Assembly: GCA_032595685.2 (NCBI GenBank)
Contig: CP159373.1
Location: 393,001-457,000, forward strand
DNA: 64,000 bases
DNA from: Candidatus Electrothrix aestuarii
Lineage (GTDB): Bacteria; Desulfobacterota; Desulfobulbia; Desulfobulbales; Desulfobulbaceae
Reading direction: 5' to 3'
The notes under the pieces are model-generated. The model saw only the letters and a list, made by a program, of their open reading frames with translations, was not told the origin of the DNA and ran no database searches. Below, one piece after another: positions 23,369-32,076 of the stretch (position 1 is the first letter of the stretch; the number at the start of each line of letters is the position of its first letter). Made by a program: the position numbers and the translations under genes.

Positions 23369-24373
23369 ATGGAACATGATAAAAGTAAACAAAAATTCCG
23401 TCCCGATCCGAGACTGAAATTGATGGAACAAGTCCATGAAGTTCTTCGCTATCATCACTATGCTTATAAGACAGAGCAGACATACAGTCAGTGGATACTC
23501 CGGTATATTCATTTTTTTGAATGTAAAATTCATCCGGCACAACTGGGTGCCCGTGATATTGAGCGATTTCTCTCTTATCTTGCTGTTGAGCGAAAAGTCT
23601 CGACATCTACCCAACGTCAGGCATTAAATGCCTTAATTTTCCTTTACCGGGATGTGCTTGACATCTCGTTGACGGAAAAGATTCAGCCAATCCGTTCAAA
23701 AAGAAAACCCAATCTGCCCACTGTCCTCGGCAAAGAAGAGATCCAACGCCTTTTTCATTATATCAATGGAACACATGCCCTGATGGCCAAATTGCTCTAT
23801 GGTTCTGGATTGCGCCTTATGGAATGTGTGCGGTTGCGTATTATGGACGTTGACTTTGACCGAAAACGAATTCATATCCTGGGGAAAGGAGAGAAGCGAA
23901 GAAGTACTATCCTTGCAGATCCTGTTGTTGAGGAACTGCAGGAGCATATTAGTCGGGTCAAGGCGCTTCATCATGCCGATCTTGAAGAAGGTTTCGGTGA
24001 AGTCTATATACCTGAGGCATTGGCGCGGAAATATCCCGCAGCTGCCAAGGAAACCCGCTGGCAGTATGTTTTTCCTTCCAGAAAACGGTCCGCTGATCCG
24101 CGCTCAGGTCAAATACGACGCCACCATGTTATGGAGTCAGGTTTACAGAAGGCTGTCAGGCGGGCGGCATCCAGAGCCGGGATTGACAAGCGGGTCACCT
24201 GTCATACCCTGCGACATAGTTTTGCCACCGCCATGCTGGAAAACGGTACGAACATCCGGGTGCTTCAGGAACTCATGGGCCATGCCGATGTGAAGACCAC
24301 TGAACGATACACCCATGTGATGGATAAAGACATCTCCCGACTGACAAGTCCACTGGAGAACTTGAACATATAA
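23369..24373 (+). CDS. intI: Integron integrase (IntI-type tyrosine recombinase)
   Basis: A 334-residue tyrosine recombinase, start chosen at MEHDKSKQKF. Catalytic residues are visible: Arg in LLYGSGLRLMECVRLR, HTLRHSF (His, Arg), GHADVKTTERYTHV (His and the Tyr nucleophile). Between the two catalytic Arg boxes lies the extra segment unique to integron integrases: EEGFGEVYIPEALARKYP, WQYVFPSRKRS and DPRSGQIRRHHVMES. These integrases recombine attI and folded attC sites to insert gene cassettes. The gene points away from the accessory genes at 12.9-23.2 kb, which is the normal divergent layout. The frame is intact, so it may be active. Confidence 0.93.
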   Translation: MEHDKSKQKFRPDPRLKLMEQVHEVLRYHHYAYKTEQTYSQWILRYIHFFECKIHPAQLGARDIERFLSYLAVERKVSTSTQRQALNALIFLYRDVLDISLTEKIQPIRSKRKPNLPTVLGKEEIQRLFHYINGTHALMAKLLYGSGLRLMECVRLRIMDVDFDRKRIHILGKGEKRRSTILADPVVEELQEHISRVKALHHADLEEGFGEVYIPEALARKYPAAAKETRWQYVFPSRKRSADPRSGQIRRHHVMESGLQKAVRRAASRAGIDKRVTCHTLRHSFATAMLENGTNIRVLQELMGHADVKTTERYTHVMDKDISRLTSPLENLNI

Positions 24374-24462
24374 ACAGCCTTTGCTGTCTTGCTCGGTAGG
24401 AAACAAGATATCTTCTTTTTGCCAGTCACATCTCCCTGCCACTCAATATCAAGCATCTGCAA

Positions 24463-24798
24463 GCAAATAAAACTCTTCTCTTGCTCACCAACAACTCTTT
24501 GTCACCTCCCAAAAGGTTCCTGTTAAAAGCAGCAAACCTTTTACCAGAAGAAAACGACCTTCTCTTGATAACTACGAACCTTTTGCCAGCAATTAACAAC
24601 CTTCTATTCAGAGCAAACACTTCCTTGTTGATTACAAACAACCTTCTTCGGATAGCTAACATCTCTTTGTTTGCTCTTGCGAACCTTCTTTTAGCTGCAA
24701 ACAACTCTTTGTCAAGAGCTGACAACCTTCCGTTAGCTACCAACAACCTTCCGTTAGCTACCAACAACCTTTTGTCAGCAGATAACATCTCCTTGCCA
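24463..24798. repeat. 21-bp tandem array, 16 units
   Basis: Sixteen exact 21-bp units, e.g. at 24484, 24589, 24694, 24736 and 24757. The common core is AACAACCTTCTT, close to the core of the array at 18557-18787. Units 24736 and 24757 differ by only a few bases at the end. It starts 90 nt after the integrase stop. Both strands are open for more than 100 codons, giving heptads such as LLVANGR (minus) or NLPLATN (plus). There is no convincing ribosome-binding site, so translation is doubtful. 24799-25146 holds no gene. Confidence 0.88.
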
Positions 24799-25146
24799 GC
24801 AAGGAACAAAAAACACCTATCAATTGAATATCAGAGAAAAAGTACAACCAAAACCTGCCGAAACGACAAAAGAAGAACCTCCCGAACGGGACAGATAGAA
24901 AAGAGAGCCGCGTTGCAAGGCCGGAACAGATAAAATTCTTCTCGAACCTCCTTGCAGGACATTTTGTTGCTATTCTGTCTTCAGGGGCAATACGAGGAAT
25001 ATCCTCCTTCTTTTTTCTGCCCGGAAGTCCTCACCTTTTTCGATGAAAAGTTGCATTGTTGCTGAAGGATATAAATGGTATCATGAGGAGATGGGGTATC
25101 AGAGCAGATGCAAGAAGATTGAAAATCACGAGGTGAAATAACGACT

Positions 25147-25401
25147 ATGAAAAAAGAAAAAAGACAACGGGGGCAACACCGCATCCAGAGAGATAATCGT
25201 ATGCTGAATCTGCTTGCCCTGCCTGAGGAAGCTCAGGAGGAGCTTTTCACGTTTTACGAATTCCTTCTCTTTAAGTATCAGGCTCAGGCTGAGACAGTCC
25301 CATCAAAAAAGCAGCGTATTCTCTCCGGTATCTTTAAAGAAGCGCAGGGGGTTCTGCCGGATCAATATACGTTTGACCGTGAGGAACTGCATGAGCGATA
25401 G
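25147..25401 (+). CDS. DUF2281-like VapB-type antitoxin
   Basis: An 84-residue antitoxin-like protein. The middle reads LPEEAQEELFTFYEFLLFKY and the end is a FKEAQGVLPDQYTFDREELHER tail; this pattern (short helix, then toxin-wrapping tail ending in HER) is typical of DUF2281-type antitoxins. The basic N-terminus (KKEKRQRGQHRIQR) is less usual. It overlaps the PIN toxin gene by 11 nt. GAGGTG lies about 12 nt before the ATG. Confidence 0.75.
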   Translation: MKKEKRQRGQHRIQRDNRMLNLLALPEEAQEELFTFYEFLLFKYQAQAETVPSKKQRILSGIFKEAQGVLPDQYTFDREELHER

Positions 25402-25822
25402 AATTTTTGCAGACACCAACGTGCTGGTCTATTCCATTGCCGATGATCAGCAAAAGCGAACCACTGCGGAACTGATATTGCTCGATAATGATATCGTCGT
25501 AAGCCCCCAGGTGATCAATGAGTTTATCTCCGTCACCCTGCGGAAACGCATTCTTCCGCCGGAGCAGGTCGTCAGATATGCGGCTAAATTCATGCAAGTC
25601 TTCGAGGTGACCGCCATGACGAAGCAAACTATTACAGCGGCCCTTGATGTGATGAACCGATACCAGCTTTCCTATTGGGACAGCCTTATTGTGGCTGCGG
25701 CCTTGGAAAGCGACTGCCCGTACCTTTACACGGAAGACTTACAGCATGGTCAGAAGATTGAAAAACAGCTTATGATTTTCAATCCGTTCATCCCTGTATC
25801 AGATCGGCCAGATGGAATATGA
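25391..25822 (+). CDS. vapC: PIN-domain (VapC-type) RNase toxin
   Basis: A 143-residue PIN nuclease. The acidic active-site residues are seen in FADTNVLVYSI (first Asp), VINEFISV (Glu) and LSYWDSLIVAAAL (third Asp), with a final Asp in YTEDLQHG. The start is ATG AGC GAT at 25391, inside the end of the antitoxin gene; the longer open frame upstream is only the shifted antitoxin. The toxin appears intact. A hairpin between it and the convergent acyl-CoA synthetase gene may end both transcripts. Confidence 0.9.
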   Translation: MSDRIFADTNVLVYSIADDQQKRTTAELILLDNDIVVSPQVINEFISVTLRKRILPPEQVVRYAAKFMQVFEVTAMTKQTITAALDVMNRYQLSYWDSLIVAAALESDCPYLYTEDLQHGQKIEKQLMIFNPFIPVSDRPDGI

Positions 25823-25895
25823 GCTCAAGAAGAGAAAGGTTCATGCCTGGAGGGATCATCAAGAATAAGGATCAATTCTTCAGCAGGGTGGCCCC

Positions 25896-25939
25896 GACCG
25901 CCGATCATTTACCAAAACACAACAAGTTCATCGGCGGTC
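25896..25939. terminator. Inverted repeat between convergent genes
   Basis: GACCGCCGAT at 25896-25905 and ATCGGCGGTC at 25930-25939 form a perfect 10-bp stem with a 24-nt loop, extended by GGCCCC / GGGGC nearby. There is no T-run, so a role as bidirectional terminator is only likely from position. Confidence 0.4.
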
Positions 25940-26014
25940 AGGAAGGGGCAAGACAGTTCGGTATATAGACAACAGGGGAATTTCTCAATCCCCCTGCGCT
26001 GACAGCTTACCTTT

Positions 26015-28690
26015 CTACATCCGCAAAATCACATGCTCCAAATCAGGATCGACCCGAACAGGACTGATACTGAAGCCCAGCTTGGTCACCAGCCGCAGCA
26101 TTTCATTATTATTACGGAGTACATCTCCTTCCATCGTCTGCATACCATGACTCCGAGCTGTATCAATAAGATGACGCATCAGGAGATGAGCGATACCCTG
26201 CCGCTGCCATTGATCAGAGATAACAATAGCGAATTCGCAGCTCCTGCCGTCCGGGTTAATGATATAGCGGGCAACCCCGATCTCAACCTCCTTGCCGTCC
26301 TCCTCCACCACCGCGATCAGGGCCATCTCCCGGTTATAGTCGATCTGAGTGAAGCTGGTCAGCATCTGCGGACTGAGCTCGGTCAGGGACTGCATAAAAC
26401 GGAAATACCTGGCCTGCTCAGAAAGATTACGGACAAAGGCCTGCTCAATCTCCGCATCCTCCGGTCGGATGGGCCGGATCACCATATCCCTGCCGTTGGG
26501 CAGCTGACGCTTGGTCACCAGATGGGCCGGATAAGGATAAATCGCCATATGACTGTAGCGATCTCCGGTCTGGACATGATAATCCACCACAATTCGGGCA
26601 TCCACGGCAATGGCCCCGTTTTCATCCACGATCAGGGGGTTAATATCCAGTTCCTTAACCATAGGTAATTCACAGGCGATCTCGGAAACCCGCAAAAGGA
26701 TCTGTTCCAGCGCTTCAATATCAACCGCAGGCATATGCCGAAAGGCTCCGAGCAGCTTGGAAACCCTGGTTCGACTAATCACATCCTGCACCAGGCGCCG
26801 GTTCAGAGGCGGTAGAGTAACGGCCCTATCGCCCATCACCTCAACAGCGGTACCGCCCGCACCAAAGGTGATGACCGGCCCAAAGACCGGGTCTGTGACC
26901 AATCCCACCAAGAGTTCCCGGCCATTGGGACGCAGAAGCATAGGTTCAATGGTTACCCCATCGATCCTCGCCTCCGGGCGATTTTTCTTCACCTCTTCCA
27001 GCATCTCGTTATAGGCGCTCCGGGCAGCCTGGGCATTAGAGATCCCCAGCCGGACCCCACCGGCATCAGATTTATGGGTGATATCCGGGGAATTGATTTT
27101 CAGGGCAATGGGAAAACCGATGGTTTCTGCCTGCACTAAGGCCTCATTGGGCGAGCGAACAATACTGGCACTGGCAGTGGGAATACGGAAGGCATGGAGC
27201 ACGGCCTTGGATTCCGCCTCACTGAGAACTTTGCGCCCCTCACCAAGAACGCTCTCAATGATCAGGCGCGCTCCTTCCACATCAGGGACCTTACCTCGTG
27301 ATATTGGCCCAGGGGTTTCCAGAAGCAATTTCTGGTTACGGCTATAATTAACCAAATAGGAAAAGGCATCTACCGCTGTTTCCGGGGTGTTAAAGGTGGG
27401 TACATCTGCATCGCGAAAAATACGACGTCCCTCAGCCACCTGAATTTCTCCCATCCAGCAGGTGAGTAGCGGTTTTCCTTTGGTCTTCAAGCCAACCAGG
27501 GACTGGGCCACCGCAGCCGGGTCCGTCATAGCCTGAGGGGTGAGGAGAACCAGCAGACCATCCACACCTGGATCTTTCAGGCAGATCTCCACGGCCTGGG
27601 TATAACGCTCCGGAGTTGCATCTCCGATGATGTCCACCGGATTGCCCTTGGACCAGGTAGCTGGCAGAACTGCGTCCAGCTTCTTCATGGTTGCCTCGCT
27701 CAATTCGGCCAAAGGCAGACCCAAATCTGCAAGACGATCGGTGGCCATCACACCGGGGCCTCCCCCGTTGGTGATGATCGCCAGATGTTCACCAGATGCC
27801 TTAATGGGAAAGGTCAGGGTTCCAGCAGCTGAGAAGAGGTTGGCAATACGAATCCCACGCAGCACACCAGCTCGACGCAAGGCGCTGTCAAAGACATCAT
27901 CAGATCCTACCAGGGCACCGGTATGCGACATAGCGGCCTTAGAGCCTGTGGCATGCCGACCAACCTTCAAGGCAATAACTGGCTTGATGCGTGCTGCTGC
28001 CCGCAACCCACTCATAAAAGAAAGGGCATTATGAATTCCCTCAATATAAAGCAGGATACTTTTGGTCTTGGGATCATTCACCAAATAATCAAGGATATCA
28101 CCGAAATCAATATCCGCTGAAATACCCGTTGAAACCACAGAGGAGAAGCCTATACCATTGGCGGCAGCCCAGTCCAAAATGGCGGTACACAAGGCACCGG
28201 ATTGTGAGACCAAAGCAATACTGCCCTCACTGGCAGTCCCCTTATTGAAGGTGCAGTTAAGGCCGGTGCTCGGCCGCATAAGGCCCAGACAGTTGGGCCC
28301 CATAATCCGCATGCCGTAGCGGCGGGCATTCTCAACAACAGCGCGCTCCAGCTTCAGCCCCCTTGGTCCGACCTCACGAAAACCTGCGGAAATAACTACG
28401 GCGTCCTTGATTCCGTAAACCCCGCATTCCTCCACTATACCGGGAACCGTTGCAGCTGGGGTTGTTATGACTGCCAGATCAACCGGTTTACCGATAGACT
28501 TCAGATCAGGATAGGCCTTACGCCCTTGCACCTTTTTATGCTTTGGATTAACAGGAAAAACATCGCCTTTAAAACCGCCTTCGATCATATTCTTAAAGAC
28601 CAGGGCACCCACCGCACCCTCGCGGTCGCTGGCACCGAAGACAGCAACGGCGTCCGGTTCAAACAGTTTGTTCAGATAATGCTTACCCAT
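26015..28690 (-). CDS. ADP-forming acyl-CoA synthetase fused to GNAT acetyltransferase (Pat-like)
   Basis: A 891-residue fusion. Residues 1-450 are the CoA-binding/ligase part (AVFGASDREGAVG nucleotide loop; VSQSGALCTAILDW; SHTGALVGSDDVFDSA with the likely catalytic His). 470-700 is the ATP-grasp part (FPIALKINSPDITHKSDAGG, GRELLVGL). 730-890 is a GNAT domain (REMALIAVVEEDG, DQWQRQGIAHLLMRHL with the acetyl-CoA loop). Fusions of this shape include the protein lysine acetyltransferase Pat/YfiQ and some true acyl-CoA synthetases. The start is placed at MGKHYLNKLFEP; 18 more residues are possible upstream. No gene was found between it and the divergent Sel1 gene. Confidence 0.88.
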   Translation of the reverse strand: MGKHYLNKLFEPDAVAVFGASDREGAVGALVFKNMIEGGFKGDVFPVNPKHKKVQGRKAYPDLKSIGKPVDLAVITTPAATVPGIVEECGVYGIKDAVVISAGFREVGPRGLKLERAVVENARRYGMRIMGPNCLGLMRPSTGLNCTFNKGTASEGSIALVSQSGALCTAILDWAAANGIGFSSVVSTGISADIDFGDILDYLVNDPKTKSILLYIEGIHNALSFMSGLRAAARIKPVIALKVGRHATGSKAAMSHTGALVGSDDVFDSALRRAGVLRGIRIANLFSAAGTLTFPIKASGEHLAIITNGGGPGVMATDRLADLGLPLAELSEATMKKLDAVLPATWSKGNPVDIIGDATPERYTQAVEICLKDPGVDGLLVLLTPQAMTDPAAVAQSLVGLKTKGKPLLTCWMGEIQVAEGRRIFRDADVPTFNTPETAVDAFSYLVNYSRNQKLLLETPGPISRGKVPDVEGARLIIESVLGEGRKVLSEAESKAVLHAFRIPTASASIVRSPNEALVQAETIGFPIALKINSPDITHKSDAGGVRLGISNAQAARSAYNEMLEEVKKNRPEARIDGVTIEPMLLRPNGRELLVGLVTDPVFGPVITFGAGGTAVEVMGDRAVTLPPLNRRLVQDVISRTRVSKLLGAFRHMPAVDIEALEQILLRVSEIACELPMVKELDINPLIVDENGAIAVDARIVVDYHVQTGDRYSHMAIYPYPAHLVTKRQLPNGRDMVIRPIRPEDAEIEQAFVRNLSEQARYFRFMQSLTELSPQMLTSFTQIDYNREMALIAVVEEDGKEVEIGVARYIINPDGRSCEFAIVISDQWQRQGIAHLLMRHLIDTARSHGMQTMEGDVLRNNNEMLRLVTKLGFSISPVRVDPDLEHVILRM

Positions 28691-29052
28691 GATTGCTCGC
28701 TGGTTGAATTTTTCTTTTTCAAGTACTCTTATACGAAAGTACAACCTGACTCCCTGGAGTCAGTCGACCATCTTTCATGCTTTGTTGTCTCGGCCCAAAG
28801 GACCGAGATAGAAATACTGTACTGCGTGCTCCAGAGAACTCAAGAAGAGAAGCAGAAAAAAAATTTCCTTACCGTATGCTAAAAAAATACATTATACTCA
28901 AAGGGCTTCTGGACCTGCTCAGGATTGAGCGCAACATTTTAAAATCCATTATGATAGATTGACATCTCCCGACTTACACCCTACATTGTCCCAATTAATC
29001 CCTTAGAATACTTTCTCACGAGAATCTCATTCAATTTCCTTACCAGATAAGG

Positions 29053-30738
29053 ATGACTATGTCTTTTGCAAAACAACACGGGGTAGTTAAAAACATTAAG
29101 ACTTTCTTCGCAAGCCTCTTTCGGTCGCAGCAGGAAAACCCAGCGCCTGAAGAACAGAATCAGTACCGACAGAAGACACAGGCCGCAGGAAAAAACGAGC
29201 CATCCTCCCAGGAGGCTTCAAGCCCGAAGAAGACATCATACTCTTCCAGATCTGCCCCCTCCTTGGGAGCAGATCTGGAAGATATGGACCAATGGTTTCC
29301 TTCCTCCAGAGAGAAGGACCAAGAGTCTGAGGGGGAACCGGAGCCGCCGCAAGAGCAGGAAGTCATCCCAGACGATGACCTTATGGCAGGTGGAATCTAC
29401 GCCCTACAGGAACAGGAAGATGGTCCGTACTGGCTTACCAAGGTTATTTACGTGGAAGAACAGGTTGTGCATGTTGTTTGCTATGCACAACGCCCGGAGC
29501 AGCTGCCTTCTGAAATTGTCGAACAGCAACTGACCATCGCCCTCAACAAGGAGGATAGCTCTTTCGGCATTGAGCACCTCCCGCTTCCTCGGACTGATTT
29601 TGCGGCCAATGCGGTATTGCTCGGCCAACGTTCCTTATCTGAAAATGATTTTACAGGATATCGGCTATATGTCGATTCGGTCTTTGATTGTCTTGATGAA
29701 CAAGCCCCTGACTGGCTGAAAAAAGCAGGCTCCTATGCGGCCTGGCGCTACGATCATAATGCAATGGCAGCCCTTGCTGACCGCTATCTTATCGGCGTTG
29801 ATCTCCCCAGAGACAGTAGCAAATCCCTCTACTGGCTCAACCGGCTTGTCCATGCTGGCAAAGATCTTGTCCAGCCTGAAACGCCCATAGAAAGCGAAAA
29901 ACAAATTCTCACCGGAGGTGTCTATGCCTGTCCGCAAGAGGACGATAGATATCGTATCTGCAAGGTTGTATTAAAAGATAAGCACGGACTCCAGCTGATT
30001 AATTTCCCCGCACATTTAGGGCAACTTCCCGAGTCTCTTCATCTGGCCCAGTCTGTTGAACAGGCAGCAGCACGGCGCACGGGGAAGCCTCCGGTGCTCA
30101 GCCATGTTGCTCTTGAGGCCTCAGGTTTTCTCGAACAGTCCCCAATTTTTCTGGGATTACTGCCAGTGACTGTTCATGAACTCCACTGCTACCGCTCTCA
30201 TCTCCGCAAAATGTTTGAAGGTGCTGAATTCCAAAAAAGCGCCTGGGAAAGCCTCCAGAAAAGGGCGGCAGACGGTGATCTCCAGGCACAACTGGATGTT
30301 GCCTACCGCTATATTGACGGTGATTCGGCCTGGGAAGTCAAACGAAATATCCCAGAGGCTATTCCCTGGCTCACAGAGGCTGCAAATCAGGGCCACGCCC
30401 TTGCTGCCTATAATCTGGCAATGCTTTTTCAGCAGGGGGAAGAAGGGGTTGCACCGGATCCGCAGCTCGGCCTTGAGTGGTTAGCCTACGCAGCCCAACT
30501 GAACTACGGACCAGCTCAGCTCCACACCGCAGACTGCTACCGCCAGGGAAAAGGTTGCACAGAAAATATCGCCATTGCCCATGCCTGGTACACCCTGGCC
30601 CTTCAGACTGAAAATGGCCTCCCTGAAGAGGCACGGCAACGAGCCAAACAAGGAAGACGAGAAATAGAGAGAAACTGTACCCCGGAGCAACTCACAGAAG
30701 CACAAGACTATCTCCAACAACTGCAAGCTCCCTCTTAA
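29053..30738 (+). CDS. Sel1-repeat protein
   Basis: A 561-residue protein. The N-terminal 100 residues are low-complexity, rich in Gln, Glu and Ser (PAPEEQNQYRQKTQAAG, EGEPEPPQEQE). Two related middle segments follow (YALQEQEDGPYWLTKVIYVE and YACPQEDDRYRICKVVLKDK). The C-terminal 150 residues hold Sel1-like TPR repeats: DLQAQLDVAYRYIDGD, PWLTEAANQGHALAAYNLAM, EWLAYAAQLNYGPAQLHTAD and AHAWYTLALQTENG. Sel1 repeats mediate protein contacts. No signal peptide is seen. An alternative ATG lies two codons further on. The two middle segments look like an internal duplication of a small domain I cannot name. Confidence 0.8.
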   Translation: MTMSFAKQHGVVKNIKTFFASLFRSQQENPAPEEQNQYRQKTQAAGKNEPSSQEASSPKKTSYSSRSAPSLGADLEDMDQWFPSSREKDQESEGEPEPPQEQEVIPDDDLMAGGIYALQEQEDGPYWLTKVIYVEEQVVHVVCYAQRPEQLPSEIVEQQLTIALNKEDSSFGIEHLPLPRTDFAANAVLLGQRSLSENDFTGYRLYVDSVFDCLDEQAPDWLKKAGSYAAWRYDHNAMAALADRYLIGVDLPRDSSKSLYWLNRLVHAGKDLVQPETPIESEKQILTGGVYACPQEDDRYRICKVVLKDKHGLQLINFPAHLGQLPESLHLAQSVEQAAARRTGKPPVLSHVALEASGFLEQSPIFLGLLPVTVHELHCYRSHLRKMFEGAEFQKSAWESLQKRAADGDLQAQLDVAYRYIDGDSAWEVKRNIPEAIPWLTEAANQGHALAAYNLAMLFQQGEEGVAPDPQLGLEWLAYAAQLNYGPAQLHTADCYRQGKGCTENIAIAHAWYTLALQTENGLPEEARQRAKQGRREIERNCTPEQLTEAQDYLQQLQAPS

Positions 30739-30778
30739 ATCTTCTGCAAACGAATAAACCCTCAACCTGAACACCCCT

Positions 30779-31975
30779 ATGCCCGAAACACCTTTTCCAA
30801 GCAAAGAGTATTCCGATGATGTTGCTGTTATTCAGCATGAGGACAAAACTATCCTTCTGGTTGGAACGGCTCATATCTCCCAACAGTCTGCCGATCTGGT
30901 CAAAGAGGTTATTGAGCAGGAAACCCCGGATACCGTCTGCATCGAACTGGACGAGAAGCGCTATGCCGCCTTGTCCAATCCCCAGCAATGGGAAAACCTG
31001 GACCTGAAGCAGATTATCCGTAAAAAACAGCTTTCCACCCTGCTGGTCAATCTGGTTCTGGCCTCTTACCAGAAAAAACTGGGGGGCAAGCTCGGCATCC
31101 AACCGGGAACTGAGCTACTCACAGCAGCAAAGACAGCAGAAATCCACGAAATTCCGGTTGAGCTCTGTGACCGGGATGTACGCATCACCTTGCGCCGGGC
31201 CTGGAAAGCGACTTCCTGGTGGAAAAAATTCTACATGATGGCAACCTTGCTGGCTTCGCTTTTTGATGATACCGAGCTGGATGAAGAGAAGCTCGCAGAA
31301 CTACGCCGCAACGATGTCCTCTCCGAGCTGATGAATGAGATCGGTACAGCCCTGCCAGCTGCCAAAGAGGCCCTGATTGATGAGCGGGATATCTTTATGG
31401 CGGAAAAAATCAAGCAGGCAGAGGGAAAACGGATCGTCGCTGTTGTCGGCGCAGGTCATATGGGGGGAATTAAGCGGGTCTTCCCGGAAGATAATAAGGG
31501 CAGAATGGAAGAGATCAACACAATTCCACCGATCTCTAAGGGCTGGAAGACCCTTGGCTGGTCTATTCCTGCGGCAATCCTGCTCTCCCTGGGAATCATC
31601 GGCTTTCGCCAGGGCGCAGGTGAGGCTGGAGCCAATGCCCTGTACTGGATTCTGGCCAACGGTATTCCTTCCGCCATTGGCGGCATGATCGCCCTTGCCC
31701 ATCCTGCCACGATCCTTGCCGCCTTTGTCGGGGCTCCAATCACCAGTCTGACGCCGGTCATCGGGGCGGGGTATGTCTGTGCCTTTGTTCAGGTGATGAC
31801 CTGTCCACCGGTGGTCAAAGAATTTGAAGGGGTATCCGGCGATATTATGACCTTCCGTGGTTGGTGGCGTAACAAACTGCTTCGCATCTTTCTGGTCTTT
31901 ATCATGACTGGCTTCGGATCATCTATAGGCACCTGGGTCGGCGGATACCGGATTTTCACTAACCTCTTCGCCTAA
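30779..31975 (+). CDS. TraB/PrgY-family membrane protein
   Basis: A 398-residue protein. The N-terminal domain has the TraB signature: ILLVGTAHISQQSADLVKEV (GTAH motif) and DTVCIELDEKRYAAL (ELD), with VVGAGHMGGI (GxxH) near residue 225. About five membrane helices follow in the C-terminal 150 residues. Related proteins include PrgY/TraB, which reduce peptide pheromone activity in enterococci, and Tiki-like proteases; the GxxH and Glu/Asp residues are thought to bind metal. It starts 40 nt after the Sel1 gene and is likely in its operon. Confidence 0.88.
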   Translation: MPETPFPSKEYSDDVAVIQHEDKTILLVGTAHISQQSADLVKEVIEQETPDTVCIELDEKRYAALSNPQQWENLDLKQIIRKKQLSTLLVNLVLASYQKKLGGKLGIQPGTELLTAAKTAEIHEIPVELCDRDVRITLRRAWKATSWWKKFYMMATLLASLFDDTELDEEKLAELRRNDVLSELMNEIGTALPAAKEALIDERDIFMAEKIKQAEGKRIVAVVGAGHMGGIKRVFPEDNKGRMEEINTIPPISKGWKTLGWSIPAAILLSLGIIGFRQGAGEAGANALYWILANGIPSAIGGMIALAHPATILAAFVGAPITSLTPVIGAGYVCAFVQVMTCPPVVKEFEGVSGDIMTFRGWWRNKLLRIFLVFIMTGFGSSIGTWVGGYRIFTNLFA

Positions 31976-32024
31976 ACAAAGCTCTCATTCCCTCTCATCT
32001 CTTCCGCGTATCCGATCATCCCGC

Positions 32025-32046
32025 ATCCCGCCCTCTTGGGCGGGAT
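32025..32046. terminator. Bidirectional hairpin terminator candidate
   Basis: ATCCCGCCC-TCTT-GGGCGGGAT is a perfect 9-bp stem with a 4-nt loop, between the TraB-family gene and the convergent cytochrome gene. The T-run is poor on both sides. Confidence 0.5.
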
Positions 32047-32076
32047 ATCAACCGGCAGGAAGAATAAAACCACAAC

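Noticed and set aside
24426-24933. Heptad-repeat proteins on both strands of the second 21-bp array
   Set aside because: Open frames on both strands follow automatically from a stop-free 21-bp unit. The starts are poor (a TTG on one strand). Kept as a repeat, not called as CDS.
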